Source: Breviolum minutum Mf 1.05b.01 (taxonomy: Eukaryota; Sar; Dinophyceae; Suessiales; Symbiodiniaceae). Taken from it: 64,000 bases of DNA. The first letter of the stretch is position 1; each line of letters begins with the position of its first letter. A model generated the notes under the pieces. It saw nothing but the letters and a program-made list of their open reading frames with translations. It was not told the origin of the DNA and did no database searches. Location: positions 62,001-126,000 of the forward strand of contig DF239770.1 in NCBI GenBank assembly GCA_000507305.1, in the 5' to 3' direction. A program made the translations under genes and the position numbers. Shown in pieces: positions 1 to 12,593 of this stretch.

Positions 1-1689
1 TGGCCGCACCCAAGGAAGCATGTGCGGAAGGCCAGAGTTTTCCAGGTTGATATGCGCTCTATGTGGTCTCATTTACTCATTGGGAAACAGGGGGAGGTTG
101 GAGAAGAGGTGGATCTGATTTGATCCGAAAAACTCATCACAATCCTCACTGGGGTCAGGCTTTGTGCCCACCGGTACCCTTTGTGAGTGATGTGGGAAAC
201 TTGATTCAGTGATAGGCTTTTGAAGGGATTGGTACCGTCGTGGATCTCCACTTGCCGATGAAGGAGCGACTACCTTTGAAGCACACATGGCAAACTTTGC
301 CGAGTTGCTTCAGATGTTTTGTTTGGGTGCACCATTGCAGATTGATCATCCTTGAGAGGCAAGTGTTGTGCATCTTATACATTTTTGCTGCATTGATTCT
401 GGCTCAAGAGATTAGGCTAGGTGGTGGCATTCATCGTTTCAATGGGTTTGCAGTCATTACTGTTTTTGGTTGGCTTAACTGCCAGCACCAATATGTTGCA
501 TGATTTAATGCATTCCAATACATGAAAACAATTGTAGAAATGTCATGATATCAGCGTAAATTGATATATTGAATCTTTATGTATACATATACAGTAACTC
601 ATGTCCTGTACAAGCTTCAACCTTATCACACTCACAGGTGACTGCTTCCTTGACCAATTTTCAGTTTCAGTGTTCAAGTAATCCTGTTTGATTTCAAAGA
701 CCGGAAGCCAAATTCTCATTTTGAAAGCTCTGTTTTTTTTTTTCGGAACTAGGACGAACGATTTAGTACAATTTCGACGGAAAAAGAACGGACTCGATCG
801 ACCCTTCCGGATTCCTATGGAGTTCCTGGCCGAGCTTTGAGAATGCCTTTTCAGACATGTCCAGGGGGCGGTGCCGCTCTCAGACCGGAATGTCCAGGTT
901 TTTTGGATTCCTAAAGGTGCAGATATTGGGTAAACTTCCATCCTTTTACTTTTCGGATGGCTCGGAGATTGTGTTTCGGGCTTCTTTAAATCCAACCTGT
1001 GTTGGCTGACAAAATAAGCCCGTAGGAACTTTGCTGAGTGACAAGCTGAGAGTAGACCTCAAGGTTATTGTTCCGGCACTAGTGGTCTTTGATTGAACAA
1101 ACTGTCGATTCTAAACTGCGCTGCAACATCATTTGCGGCACTTTCGGACGGTTCCATGACTTTAAAGTTTGCACCTGGAAAAGTTGTTACAACTAGTACG
1201 GCCTATAAAACTGTTTAGGCAGACCTATAGGATGGGATCTACATCCCTCACACATATGAGTGCCAACAAACTCCCTCTATGATTGGAGGAGTGAGCTGGA
1301 TGCAAAACACCCATTTTCATGAATGAGAAGATTATTCTCTAAGAACAGCATGCTAACATCAGGCTGATGATAGTCTCAATGCCACCACGTTTTTTATTTC
1401 ACAGCTCGTTAACACTGGTGCTTTTGGTAGTCGTAGAAATGTTCACCACTTCTACACATGTCGTGTTGTAGCTGAGCGGATGTCCTCAGGAACATAATAC
1501 GCAGTGTAGAAAACACAAACGACCAATGACAACACAGAGCTTCAATTGATTTCAAAAAATGCTCGCAAAACCACGACAACCCCCATTGAATTGGGGATTG
1601 ATATTGATCCAAGCTAAACTATGCTAAGCTCATGTGCTTCTATGCAGCTTGGCAACTGCTCGCAACAAGCTGAGGTGATTTCCTGGCAG
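1..1689. other. Left flank, no supported gene
   Basis: I find no exon here with both a convincing reading frame and matching splice signals. The first 50 bases hold a short GC-richer stretch ending in a TTTTCCAG acceptor-like string that could belong to a gene beyond the left edge. A 150-codon open frame on the minus strand (543-995) has no recognisable domain, and its opposite strand is no better. The first exons of the TPR gene may lie here or further left. Confidence 0.5.
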
Positions 1690-4600
1690 AAGCCTACGCC
1701 AGCCTCCCAGGTGGTTCAGCATTCGCAGAGGCAGAGGATCTGCTTTGCTTGGAACGATATGTCCCTTCTTCAGCAAGGTTAAGGGAGTTGAAGAGAGGGT
1801 AAAGGAAGGGTGGGGTTGGATGCATGTTTTTCCGTTGGTCTCTGTTCAAAATAGCTATAAGTACAGTACTGTATATCGAATTAAATTTGCAGGGATGATG
1901 CCAAAAGTAGGTTGGCATGACCCTTTTTGCAGATTTTTCCGCAGTACTTAGCCTTGGGGCCTGCCATTGGCCTACAGTTGTGGAGTTGGGACAACTTGGG
2001 CTTGGGCTTTGGACAGCTTGGAGATACTGCACATGGTGCCGAGGCAGAGGCCGTTGAGAAAGGCCAGCAGGCAGTGAAAGCCTTGAGAAGCAACAAGGAT
2101 GCCACCGCGGATGCCCTTCGCTTGGTGGGGGGTCCTGTGAGTTGAGTCATGGAGTTCAGTCCGTTTCCATCAGTTTTTTTAGCTGATCATTGAAAGAGAA
2201 CGGGTGTCTTTAATATTAGTTGATTCAACCCACAATTGGTGGTTTGGAATCCAACTTGATGGTGATGTCATCCATCTGATTTCCACGTTTGATAATTCTA
2301 ATAGCATTTCACCAGGATCCATCCAAATTCTCTGCACTTTGTTGCATCCAACCCAGTGAGCTCCTTAAAACATTCTGCGTTCCGGCCTTTAACCCTTCCC
2401 AGGTGGTCAAGGGATTGGTAGGTTCAGGGCAACCTGCTCAAGCCCAAGAGTTGGCCAAGGAGGAGTTGGCCAAGTTTCGGGAGGCCAAGATTCCGACTGT
2501 CCCACCGGAGTCAACAAAAACAAGTTCTTACTCCTACAGTATTACAGTTACAGGAACTTCACAGCCACTCTCGAAGATTCCGTTTTGTGAACAGCGCAAG
2601 GTTTTATATGCAAAAGGGATCTTGTTCGCAAACTTGATTTGATTTTACCCTATTGCTTCATGTGTGACCATGACCAAGTCACCAGATCTGACTGACACCT
2701 TCCATTTATTTCTGAATATCAAGTCACTTTGTCAGGTTCCTCGGTGGTGTGGAGTTGGTGACAAAATTGCATCAAGAAACTAATTCCACAATGAGAGGGA
2801 TTCTGACTAGATATGTATATATATATGTATATATGTATATATGTATATATGTATGAAAAAATAAATATACACGTGAACACAACATATTTCTAGACCCTAT
2901 ACAGTCTATACGTATATCTATGATATCTATGTATATTCCCTTCAAACTTCACCAACTGCAGGTGGGCGATCGCTTGGGCGAGGCTAAGATGCTTATGGCC
3001 CTGGGGGAGTCCACCACGGTGACAGAAGGCCGGGCCAAGGCGGGCCGATGAGGGGGGTCGGAATTGGAATGTATGGCAGCCAGTATGGCATGGCATTCTG
3101 CAGTTGTAGCATATTTCTTAAATATAGTATTTGCGTTCGTCATTTGGAGCTGATGTTGCGTTTGCCTTGGTTTCTTGAGGGTTAGTTTCCTGAATAGCAG
3201 GCTTGTGGCAGTTCTTTTTCTGGGAGGTTGACATATATGTATGTATATGTTCTTTTTTTTTCTCGTACTTTTCAGTTTTGGGTTGTAAAAGGAACGATTC
3301 GTAGACGCCTAGGCATGCCTGACTTTGCAGGAAATCTATAAACATTCACTGTGCACCACACTGTATGCACAAATGTGTATATATATATATATACGTGCAT
3401 ATCATATTATACATATTTCTTATGTACATGTATTCCTCTCTGTGCATCCCCACAATACATACAGTATATACATACACAAATTAAATGTAGTTGTGTATAC
3501 AAACTTTTACTAGAGGTACATACACACATGCACAAACATATGTGCACATGCATATGTTTCATGGATGAAAGCATCTGACAGACCGCTGCATCAGCTTGAG
3601 GCAGAGGCTGTCAGCGCACTCAAGGAAGCGAGGTCCATTTGCAGGAACTCAAACAATAAGGAGTGGGAGGCCTCTTGGCATCTTGTTGTTGTTGTTGTTG
3701 TTGCTGCTGCTGTTGCATCTGCTATATCTTGGACACTTACTGATGCAAGGGTGATGGTGCGCTTAGCCTTCTTTGGGGCATTCCATGTGTTTTGAAAACA
3801 GGAAGAGTAAGAGAGGGAAGTTGAGAAGCATTTTCAGAAATCTCAAAGAGGCTATTGCTTCTCTGACCAGTGCTGCAAATTGCAGCCACCTTCACGGGTT
3901 TCTTTGAGGTGAACAATCTGATGGGTTCCCCTTTTTAGATTGGGAGATGAGACGTACTTCCACCATTTTGTACCAAATGCAGTCGTTTTAATCTCTTTAC
4001 TGAGAATGAAAATGATACGAGGAGGTTGTGGTTTGGCATCGCAAGAATTCTATAGCCAACCTCAGGAGATAACAGGGTTCACCCTAAGGGTTTCCACTCC
4101 AGGCGAAAGCTTTGCTCACTTTGGCCTCGTTGAACATGGCCAAAACGGATGACTTGGGAGCAGTGGAAACGGCACTGAAAAATGCCACCGAAGCGTTCCT
4201 TGTCCAAAAAATCAGACGGCCGCCAAGCTCACACAGTTTGTCATCATCGAGCGCTTTTTTTTGGGGGGTTTGGTGTAGTTGAGAAAGAGCATCTTGATGA
4301 TCGATATCGAACCGCTCAAAAGTTGCGCTGAGCAAGCGATGGCAGCCAGGCAATGCCTTGGTAGATTAGTGAACCGACCGGGGGTGAAGTTCCAGTCCCC
4401 TGCTTTTGAAGATGCGTAGCGAGTTAGTTTTGCAGGCATTTTTTTTGCAGTGCAAGGATATGGTGTTGACCAGTACTGCTCACGGGCTTCTAAGGAGAGA
4501 TATCTCGCAGGAGTTTGACAACAAACGGATAGAGGCGCCTTGTTCTCGTTGGGTTTCAGCGTGGGTACGCCTTTGAAACTTGCCATAGAAACTCACTAAA

Positions 4601-6392
4601 GCTCAGAAAAAAATTCGATGGACATCATCCATGACATCATGAGTGGGATACCCTCTGATAAGCTTACACGTCAACAGCATTTTCATGGACTTCATAGAAG
4701 ATCCCCCAAAAGCACTCCCCCAGCTTCTTCCAAGCGATCAAAGGATCAACTCTATTCCCAAAATGAAAGAGTTGCACTCAAACCCAGGTTGCCACCCTTC
4801 ACGTGAGCTGAAAATTCGAATACCAATCGCAGGATCAAGTTGGGTCCAGCTGGGGTATATCGCTAAGCCTGTATCTTCCCAGAAAATTCTGACCTCAGAA
4901 AGATTCTGCCTTTGGTGTAGGATCTTCACGTTTTTGGCTGACAGGCTGAGTGCTTGTGGACCATGGCCATGGCTCGTGGCTTGGTTTCGTCACCCGATGA
5001 TGCCTTAGATGCTGCAGATGAAGCAATGGATCTCTTTCTTGAATTGCGGGACTGCGGGGTGTCATATTCGCAGCGGTCGAACAGCTGAGCGTGGGGTGGA
5101 GAGAGAGCATGGGATACTTGAAGATGTGGGTTGGTCATGGATCGGGTCTACTGCCGTTTTTCGGGCTTTGTTGTGAAGCAAAGAGGTATGGAACGGTATG
5201 GACAATGATGGGGCGCAAGAGTGACCAAGCACTCTGGATTTTGTAGTTCAGTCCAGGGGGGTTTGCCTGGATGGTTCTTTGCTTGTTTTGTTTGAGAACC
5301 AGCGAAAAATCATGTATAACAATTGGGAGCTCTCTGTGATATGTTGGTGGGATAGCCGTACCACCGCAAAATCACCTGCGGAGTTCATGAGGCAAAGATT
5401 TCATAGTCGGGAACAAAATAGTTCATCGATTGACCTTTGACTTGCGACAAAGCTTGAACAAAGAATGACACTATCACGACCTTGTTATTCTCGTTTTTGT
5501 ATCCATCTTTCCATTTCTTTCAGCTTTTTGCGCTTACCTGTTTCTTGCGGACGTCTCTTGGCAGGACAAGCGGATGGAAGCATTGGTGCTTTTGTGCCTC
5601 GGGTGAACAGCAGTTGGAGCTTCCTTGGCGGTAGCACATAGGTGCAAGAATCTTTTGGTGTCAATACAATATATAGATGTATTTACATATAGAAATATTT
5701 TCAGTGTGTTCTGTTGAGAAGTTTGTTTACTGACAGAACTCCCAATAAGATAGCCAAGACTGGCAGCTAACCGCTACCCCATTTGGTGTGTCACGTGATG
5801 GAGGCTGAGCATTTTTTTTGATTCCTGCCTTCACACATCTCGTGTATGTATATGGATCCGTCTCCATATCCTGGGAACTACTTATGATGACATTTCACTG
5901 TGTATAACGTCCGGTGAAACGCAGATGCCTTCCAGTCCACCACCACCACCACCACCAACACCACCACCACCACCACCATCATCATCATCNNNNNNNNNNN
6001 NNNNNNNNNNNNNNNNNNNNNNNNNNNNNNNNNNNNNNNNNNNNNNNNNNNNNNNNNNNNNNNNNNNNNNNNNNNNNNNNNNNNNNNNNNNNNNNNNNNN
6101 NNNNNNNNNNNNNNNNNNNNNNNNNNNNNNNNNNNNNNNNNNNNNNNNNNNNNNNNNNNNNNNNNNNNNNNNNNNNNNNNNNNNNNNNNNNNNNNNNNNN
6201 NNNNNNNNNNNNNNNNNNNNNNNNNNNNNNNNNNNNNNNNNNNNNNNNNNNNNNNNNNNNNNNNNNNNNNNNNNNNNNNNNNNNNNNNNNNNNNNNNNNN
6301 NNNNNNNNNNNNNNNNNNNNNNNNNNNNNNNNNNNNNNNNNNNNNNNNNNNNNNNNNNNNNNNNNNNNNNNNNNNNNNNNNNNNNNNNNNNN

Positions 6393-6455
<63 letters not shown>

Positions 6456-8386
6456 CATAATCCCATGTCGAAAGTTTGTTTGTTTGCTTGCTTGCTTGCT
6501 TGTTTTTGTGAACTGTGTGAGTGTGTGGGCCGTGGGTGTGTGTTTCAAGCGTCTCTGTGCGTGGGGTGGTGCAGTGCGATGTGTTGGGGTTGTGAAAGCG
6601 ACCTGTGTCTTCAGCATGTTGTTACTGGACCATGAACGTTCCACTCCCCGTCCCTAAGAGCCAACTCGGACAGCGTGGTCGGGGTGATGGATAGTTCCTA
6701 GAGAAAGGACAAACATATGCTTTTATGCTCCAGGACACGGAACACAGCACATTTGCATAGATACGAAGCATCAAAACAATGTATTGTTTCAATATGTGTT
6801 TATTTACTTGCACAAAATTATTTTTTTTTTCCCAGGCCAGCAGCCACGTCGATTCTGGGACCGAGGAAGATGTCGGAATGGAACCTAAAGCTGGGGGATT
6901 CTACCCGAGCGCTCTCTGATGCGGAAGATGCCTTGGAGATCTATCAACTCTTGCAGTCGTCTCAAGAAGTGAAGGCATGTTGCAATGAAAGGGTAGGTTG
7001 AGTGGAAATCAGTTGGTTTGTTCAAAAGGAAGGATTCATGTTCACCAATTGCAAGCAGTAGGGGAACTGGAGATTGATTCACCATTTTGGATGGTCAAAG
7101 TCTCTATCACCACCTAGTTGAGGCCAGGGATGCTACCACATATTTGATGCTTCTCACCGGACTTTTTGGGAAGCTTAATTCTTAGATTCTTTAATACCAG
7201 TGGCCGAATGTCAAGTTGTCAAGTCGCATGCAAAAGAAGGGATTGAAAAAGGATCAACATCTGCCATTTTCCAGAAAATCATCGCCAAATGTATCAAGTC
7301 TTCCATACCTTTGCCAGACTCAAACATGATTTTAAGGAAAGTCTTCCTTATGAAGAAGGACCTTTTGATATTTCTTGACTTCCAGCGGCCTGTCTTGAAG
7401 TGCGAGGCCCTCCGCAGCGTCTTCGATGCGCATTTGGCTCGGCAGGATCTGCGCAAGGCGCGGCTGGTGGCAGCTGAGGCGCTGCGGCATTTCCGGGAGC
7501 AGAACAACAAGAAAGCGCAGGCATGTCGGTCCACGTTTCAAGCCGTTCGGGGTTGGGGCTACACTGTTGTTTTGAGGAGAAAAAGGGACGTTGGTGTTTA
7601 GTGGGGAGATGAAGCTGAAACTGGGAGATCTTTCCAGAAAGGATAGGTTTTGAATGTCACTTGGTTTTTTGTTCTTGGAACATAGTGGGTTTGGCAAGGG
7701 CAATTTTTTCAAGAACAGGCAAGTAGTTTTGGATCTCTTTGTTTGGTCCCAGGGAAAGCAATAAGAACAAAAGCTACAGCACCTCGATGAAGTACTGTGC
7801 TATTTTGGGTCTCAATTCAATTAGGGATCGCGCCCTGTCCATAGTTCATAAATGTTCATAACAGCTTCACAGAAGCTTCACGAATGATTCCTCAGGTGGA
7901 AGCTGTCCGAATGCTCGTGGAGCTGTACGTCAAGGCCAACCGCGTCGAGGAGGCATTGACTGCGGCCAAGCGCGGGATTACAGTTTGCAAGGAGCTGGGA
8001 GACACAGCTGCACAGGTTGGACCTGCTGGGGAAGGGACATTTAGGTGGGAACTGGGGACTCCTAAGAGGTCCATGCCAAAGTGCGTGCAAGGATTGCGAT
8101 TGTCAAGAACCGTACAAGCTGGAAATCTTGAAGTTTCAAACATAATTTTCTCAATTCTCCACAACCATGGGCTCACAATCGTGAAGTTGTAAGTTTGGAA
8201 CCTAGAACTTACTAGTGACATACCCCCAGGCATGCTGTACAGGAATCACACGAGTGAAACTATTGATAGATACTAACAGCTGAAACCAAATCACGCCCTC
8301 ACAACAGGCCAATTAGTTGCGCCTTCCCCTTCTCCTGGTTCTTGCTCTTCTTCTTTTTCTTCTTCTTCTTCTTCTTCTTGTTCTTC

Positions 8387-8430
<44 letters not shown>

Positions 8431-11400
8431 AGTCATATGCCGGGCTCGTCTCCAGGCCTCTTTGATGCTGACCGTAGGTCGGGCTCGCTTGCGGATGGCA
8501 CAACTGGACAAGGCCATCAGCATTGCACAGGATGCCTTTGCGATGTTGAAGAAGATTCCCACCACGACCTCCAGGCTCTGTGAAGATAAGGTGCACCGTG
8601 CACAGTGGGATGGCGGGGATGCTGTGGGATGGCAAGTTTTTGGAGATTGGAAGTAGAAAGGCCTTTTTTGAGAGGAAGCAGAACCCCCTGGCCCTAACAG
8701 CAGGAAGGAAGGCACAAAAAGCAATAGACACCTCCCGACTTTATATTACGCCTGACAAAATTCTGACGTGACTTGATCAGGGGTTGAAGAGATGGCGGTG
8801 ATTTATGTCAGGAACCCACGCGTCATTGGCCCACATTTGCCTCAATACTTGTCCATTTTTTGAGGATCACATGGTTTCTTTCGAAGACATCTTAGGCCAT
8901 CACCTCACCTGCCTCGATTTTTTTGCATGTGGACGTAGATCACAATACCATCAGGAAACGAGTCATGGTCTCACCTCCAAAAAAATCATCCATCGCCTTT
9001 TCTTTCAACCACTTTCGGTATCCTTGCCCGTCTTCGTTGTACACACTGTGGAGCATCCGAAGGTTGAAGCCATGCACGTCTTGATCGAAGCTCAGTACCA
9101 CAAGGGCCACCGAGATGAAGCTTTAGACCAAGCCCTGGAATTTAAGGCACACAACTTTTTTTCAGCATTTTGGCAATTTTTAGGAACAATTTCCCTCCTA
9201 AATTCTTGAAGTTTTATTCCCATTGCATTTTGACAGCTGAGAGGAGATTTTTGAACAACAAAACGATACAAGAGCCTTGGGGCATGCCTTGTTGATTGCT
9301 GCCACCTTGGAATTTAAGAGAACCTTGGTGGCAACTGTCAAAAGTTCCGTTGAAGAAGAAACCCGTTGTTGGCTTTGGATGATTTGTAACTCTTTGATGA
9401 TTTTTTCGGAGGCTTTAGGTCGCTTTTTTCGTTCTATACGGGGAGCAGGCAAGTTCTGCGTTTTTTCTTTTTGTGAGGCCGAACATATCCAAAAAGTTCG
9501 TCTCCGGGGAGGTTTTTTGGGGCGAAAAATCGTCAGCCCAGGAGGAAATATTGAGGAAGCATCCGGCTACAACACCAAAGCCCAGGGCATGTTCTCTGAA
9601 GAGTCGGACATGTCTGGTGAGGCTGATGCCTTGAAAATGAATGCAGAGATACAGTGGAAGAAGAATGAGTTTCCTTGTCTTGAATGATTTCAGCCTTTTT
9701 CTGGTTGATGTGTGCGAAATGAGTTGGCTGCAAACGTAGAGTATGATGGTTTTCTAAAGTGCCAATATTTGGGAAACAGGGGCCAACAAAAATACGTAAA
9801 ACACGCATCAGTGATCATCAGAACTATTGAAACTGTGACCGTTTACACTTAGCTTAAAAGGTTCTTCGTCTTCTTAAGTTAAGCCGATCGTTGAGTCGAC
9901 AGAAATCAAACTGTCACTTTTCTGCAGGAGCTTTAAACGCCTTGGGATTTGTTCCGAGGTTCAAGTCTTCCATTCGCTTTGCAGAGAAAAGCAGAGCCCT
10001 ATACCGCGAGTTGGGCAAACATGAGGGTGAGATTGCATGTGCCTTTGGATGAAGTTATATGCTAACATATTGTACGCATTGGCTGCCAACATTTTTGGTA
10101 CACCCAGTTGTCAAAGTCGTGGCGCTTTTGTGATTTTGCGTCCTCACCCTTGGGGGGAGCTTTTTGGTAAGTCGTCGCGTTTGCAGCGTTTAGTTGCAGA
10201 ACTGAAAGTGTTAAGACATGACCTTTCAATTTGCCTGGCCGGGTAATTTCCCGAAATAGTTGACCCCCGGAACATAAGTTTTGGCCCCAAAAAGTACTGA
10301 AACGTCAAAGGCAATTCTCTGTTTTCTGGTGCCTGTTTGATATAGGATACTGGGAAAATACCATATATATATATATAACACGAGTATCGTACGTTCATAG
10401 CGGACATATACAGATATATGAACAATATATTATATAGCATATAGATAAAGTATACTTAATAGCATATTGTATATAGATATATGATATATGATTTGTGTGT
10501 TGCTACAAACAGACACTAAGTGTCGTTGTCGTAGTCGGTTTCCGGGGGAATGCAATCAGGGCTTACAGTCCCAAAACAACTTCTGTCTTTTGACAGCGTT
10601 TCCGCATTGTCAACTTACAGGCATGTATATGATCTCTGAGAATGCGGTGCGATTGTCCGTCAAGGAGGGTGCCAAGATCTTTAGTGAGGAGCCTGTTCCG
10701 CGTCAGGCGCGCGATGCACTCGAGAAGGGCATTAAATTGGCAGAAGCGGGAATCAAGCTGGCGAAGACGCACGGTCTGACCACGGCACCTGAGCTGATGG
10801 GTTCCCTCCTTTGTGCACGAGCTCAAGGATTGACTTTGAAGGCACGCTTTGAAGAGGCATTGGCCTGTGCGGATGAAGCCGTGCTGATCTACCGCGATTT
10901 GGGATGTGGCTTGGACCACAGCTGAGTTGATACAAGAGCACAATGTCTCCACTTTAGAACTGTATATATACACATATTTTTGTATGTGGTTTTTTAAATG
11001 AATCAACTACAATTTGTCATGGCCGAAATCGGATTTCGAGGCTCAATTAGCTTGCTTGCCTTCTAAGGCAGATTCCCAGCATCGAGCGTAAACAGAGTGT
11101 ACGGTGAATTCCTTCCTGTTCACCAGTAAATTATTGAATCTATTCCTTTCATCATTTTTGTTTCGTCATTTTAGACCGGAAATTCATTAGCAATCTTTAA
11201 AAAAAAGGGGTTACTCAAAAAGGGGTTGCTCCCTGTCTTCGTTTCCCAGGTTATCAGCTCGAGGCCAATGCATTGATGCTGACTTGTGACAACTTGCGGG
11301 CTTTGGAAAGGGTAAAGGAGGCTGGAGCGGCCAAACTGTGCCAAGCTGTTGGGGTCGGCATTTCCTGCTTAGGGTTGGGAACCTTCGACTTAAGATACAT

Positions 11401-12559
11401 TAACCAGCTGAACGTGTTTTTTTTGTGGTTCTGGCGAGATGATTTTTCCTGCTAGTGATGATTCTAGGTTGTAGTTCTTGGATCTGGTGCTAGTTACTAC
11501 GTTGATGTTTTGCCTCGCAATGTCACTTTTCAATAACCCCCTTTATTTTAAAGGAAAATTCTCTCTGTACCGTTCGTGGCTTTTCCGATTTTCCTAAGTT
11601 TTGAGTGGCCAGTTTGGTGGGCAGGCCGCGGAGGCTGCGGATGAAGCTTTGGCCCTGTATCGGCATGTGGATGACACTGCGGGAGAGAACTTGGCGCTGG
11701 AAGTAATTGCAACCTTTCAGGACGACTTGACGCTACTGCTGCTTCTACTGGTCATATTAGTACCACACCACCACAGCGGTGCGGGCGTTGCCATGGTGGG
11801 GGGGAGCTATAGAATGCTGTCCTGATATGCACATGTACTGAGCATATATATGTATATATATATATATGAAATATGATATATATTTTTACAGTTACGCATT
11901 ATACATTATATAAGATCATAACAAACACAGCAACAGGTTGCTTTCGCGTCGGACAGGAGTTCATGCAGCAACAAGCGCCTCAGTTCATGCCACCACCTCC
12001 AGCCGCTGCTGGCGGGCCGTCGCAAGTTCCTGTTTGGCAACAACAGGCTGAACAAGGAGGACCACCCGAGGTGTGGCAGTTGGATTTACCACTTGCATAT
12101 CTTGCATCACAATCGTTTCGGAGATTTATCACTTGCATCGATTTCAAGGATGCTCGTCATCCCCCAGGCGGCCGTAGCAAAGCCAGTGCCCAGGGGACCT
12201 GCGGGCCCTGCATTGGATGTGAAATCGGGACTCAGCCTCGAAGTGGTCACGGGCAAGGCGGCTTGGAGGGGCTTGGAGGGGCTGGGTTACGACTGGGAGC
12301 ACTTTTTTCTTTGGGATGATTCTTTCGTTAAATTCTGAATTCCCACATCATTACCCTGAAGGAGGTAAATACAAATTCATAGTATATGCACATATGCATG
12401 CATGCACGCATGTATGTTTGTTTGTTTGTTTGTTTGTTAGTTAGTTTGTTTGTTTGTTTGGTTGGTTGTTTGTTTGTTTGTTTGTTTGTTTGTTTGTTTC
12501 TTTGTATGTTTGTTTGTTGGTTTGTTTGTTTGGTCGATCGATGGATGGATGGATGGATG

Positions 12560-12593
<34 letters not shown>

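Noticed and set aside
5914..6657. Long frames across the N gap
   Set aside because: They are made of N and CAC/CAT repeats; no real sequence supports them.
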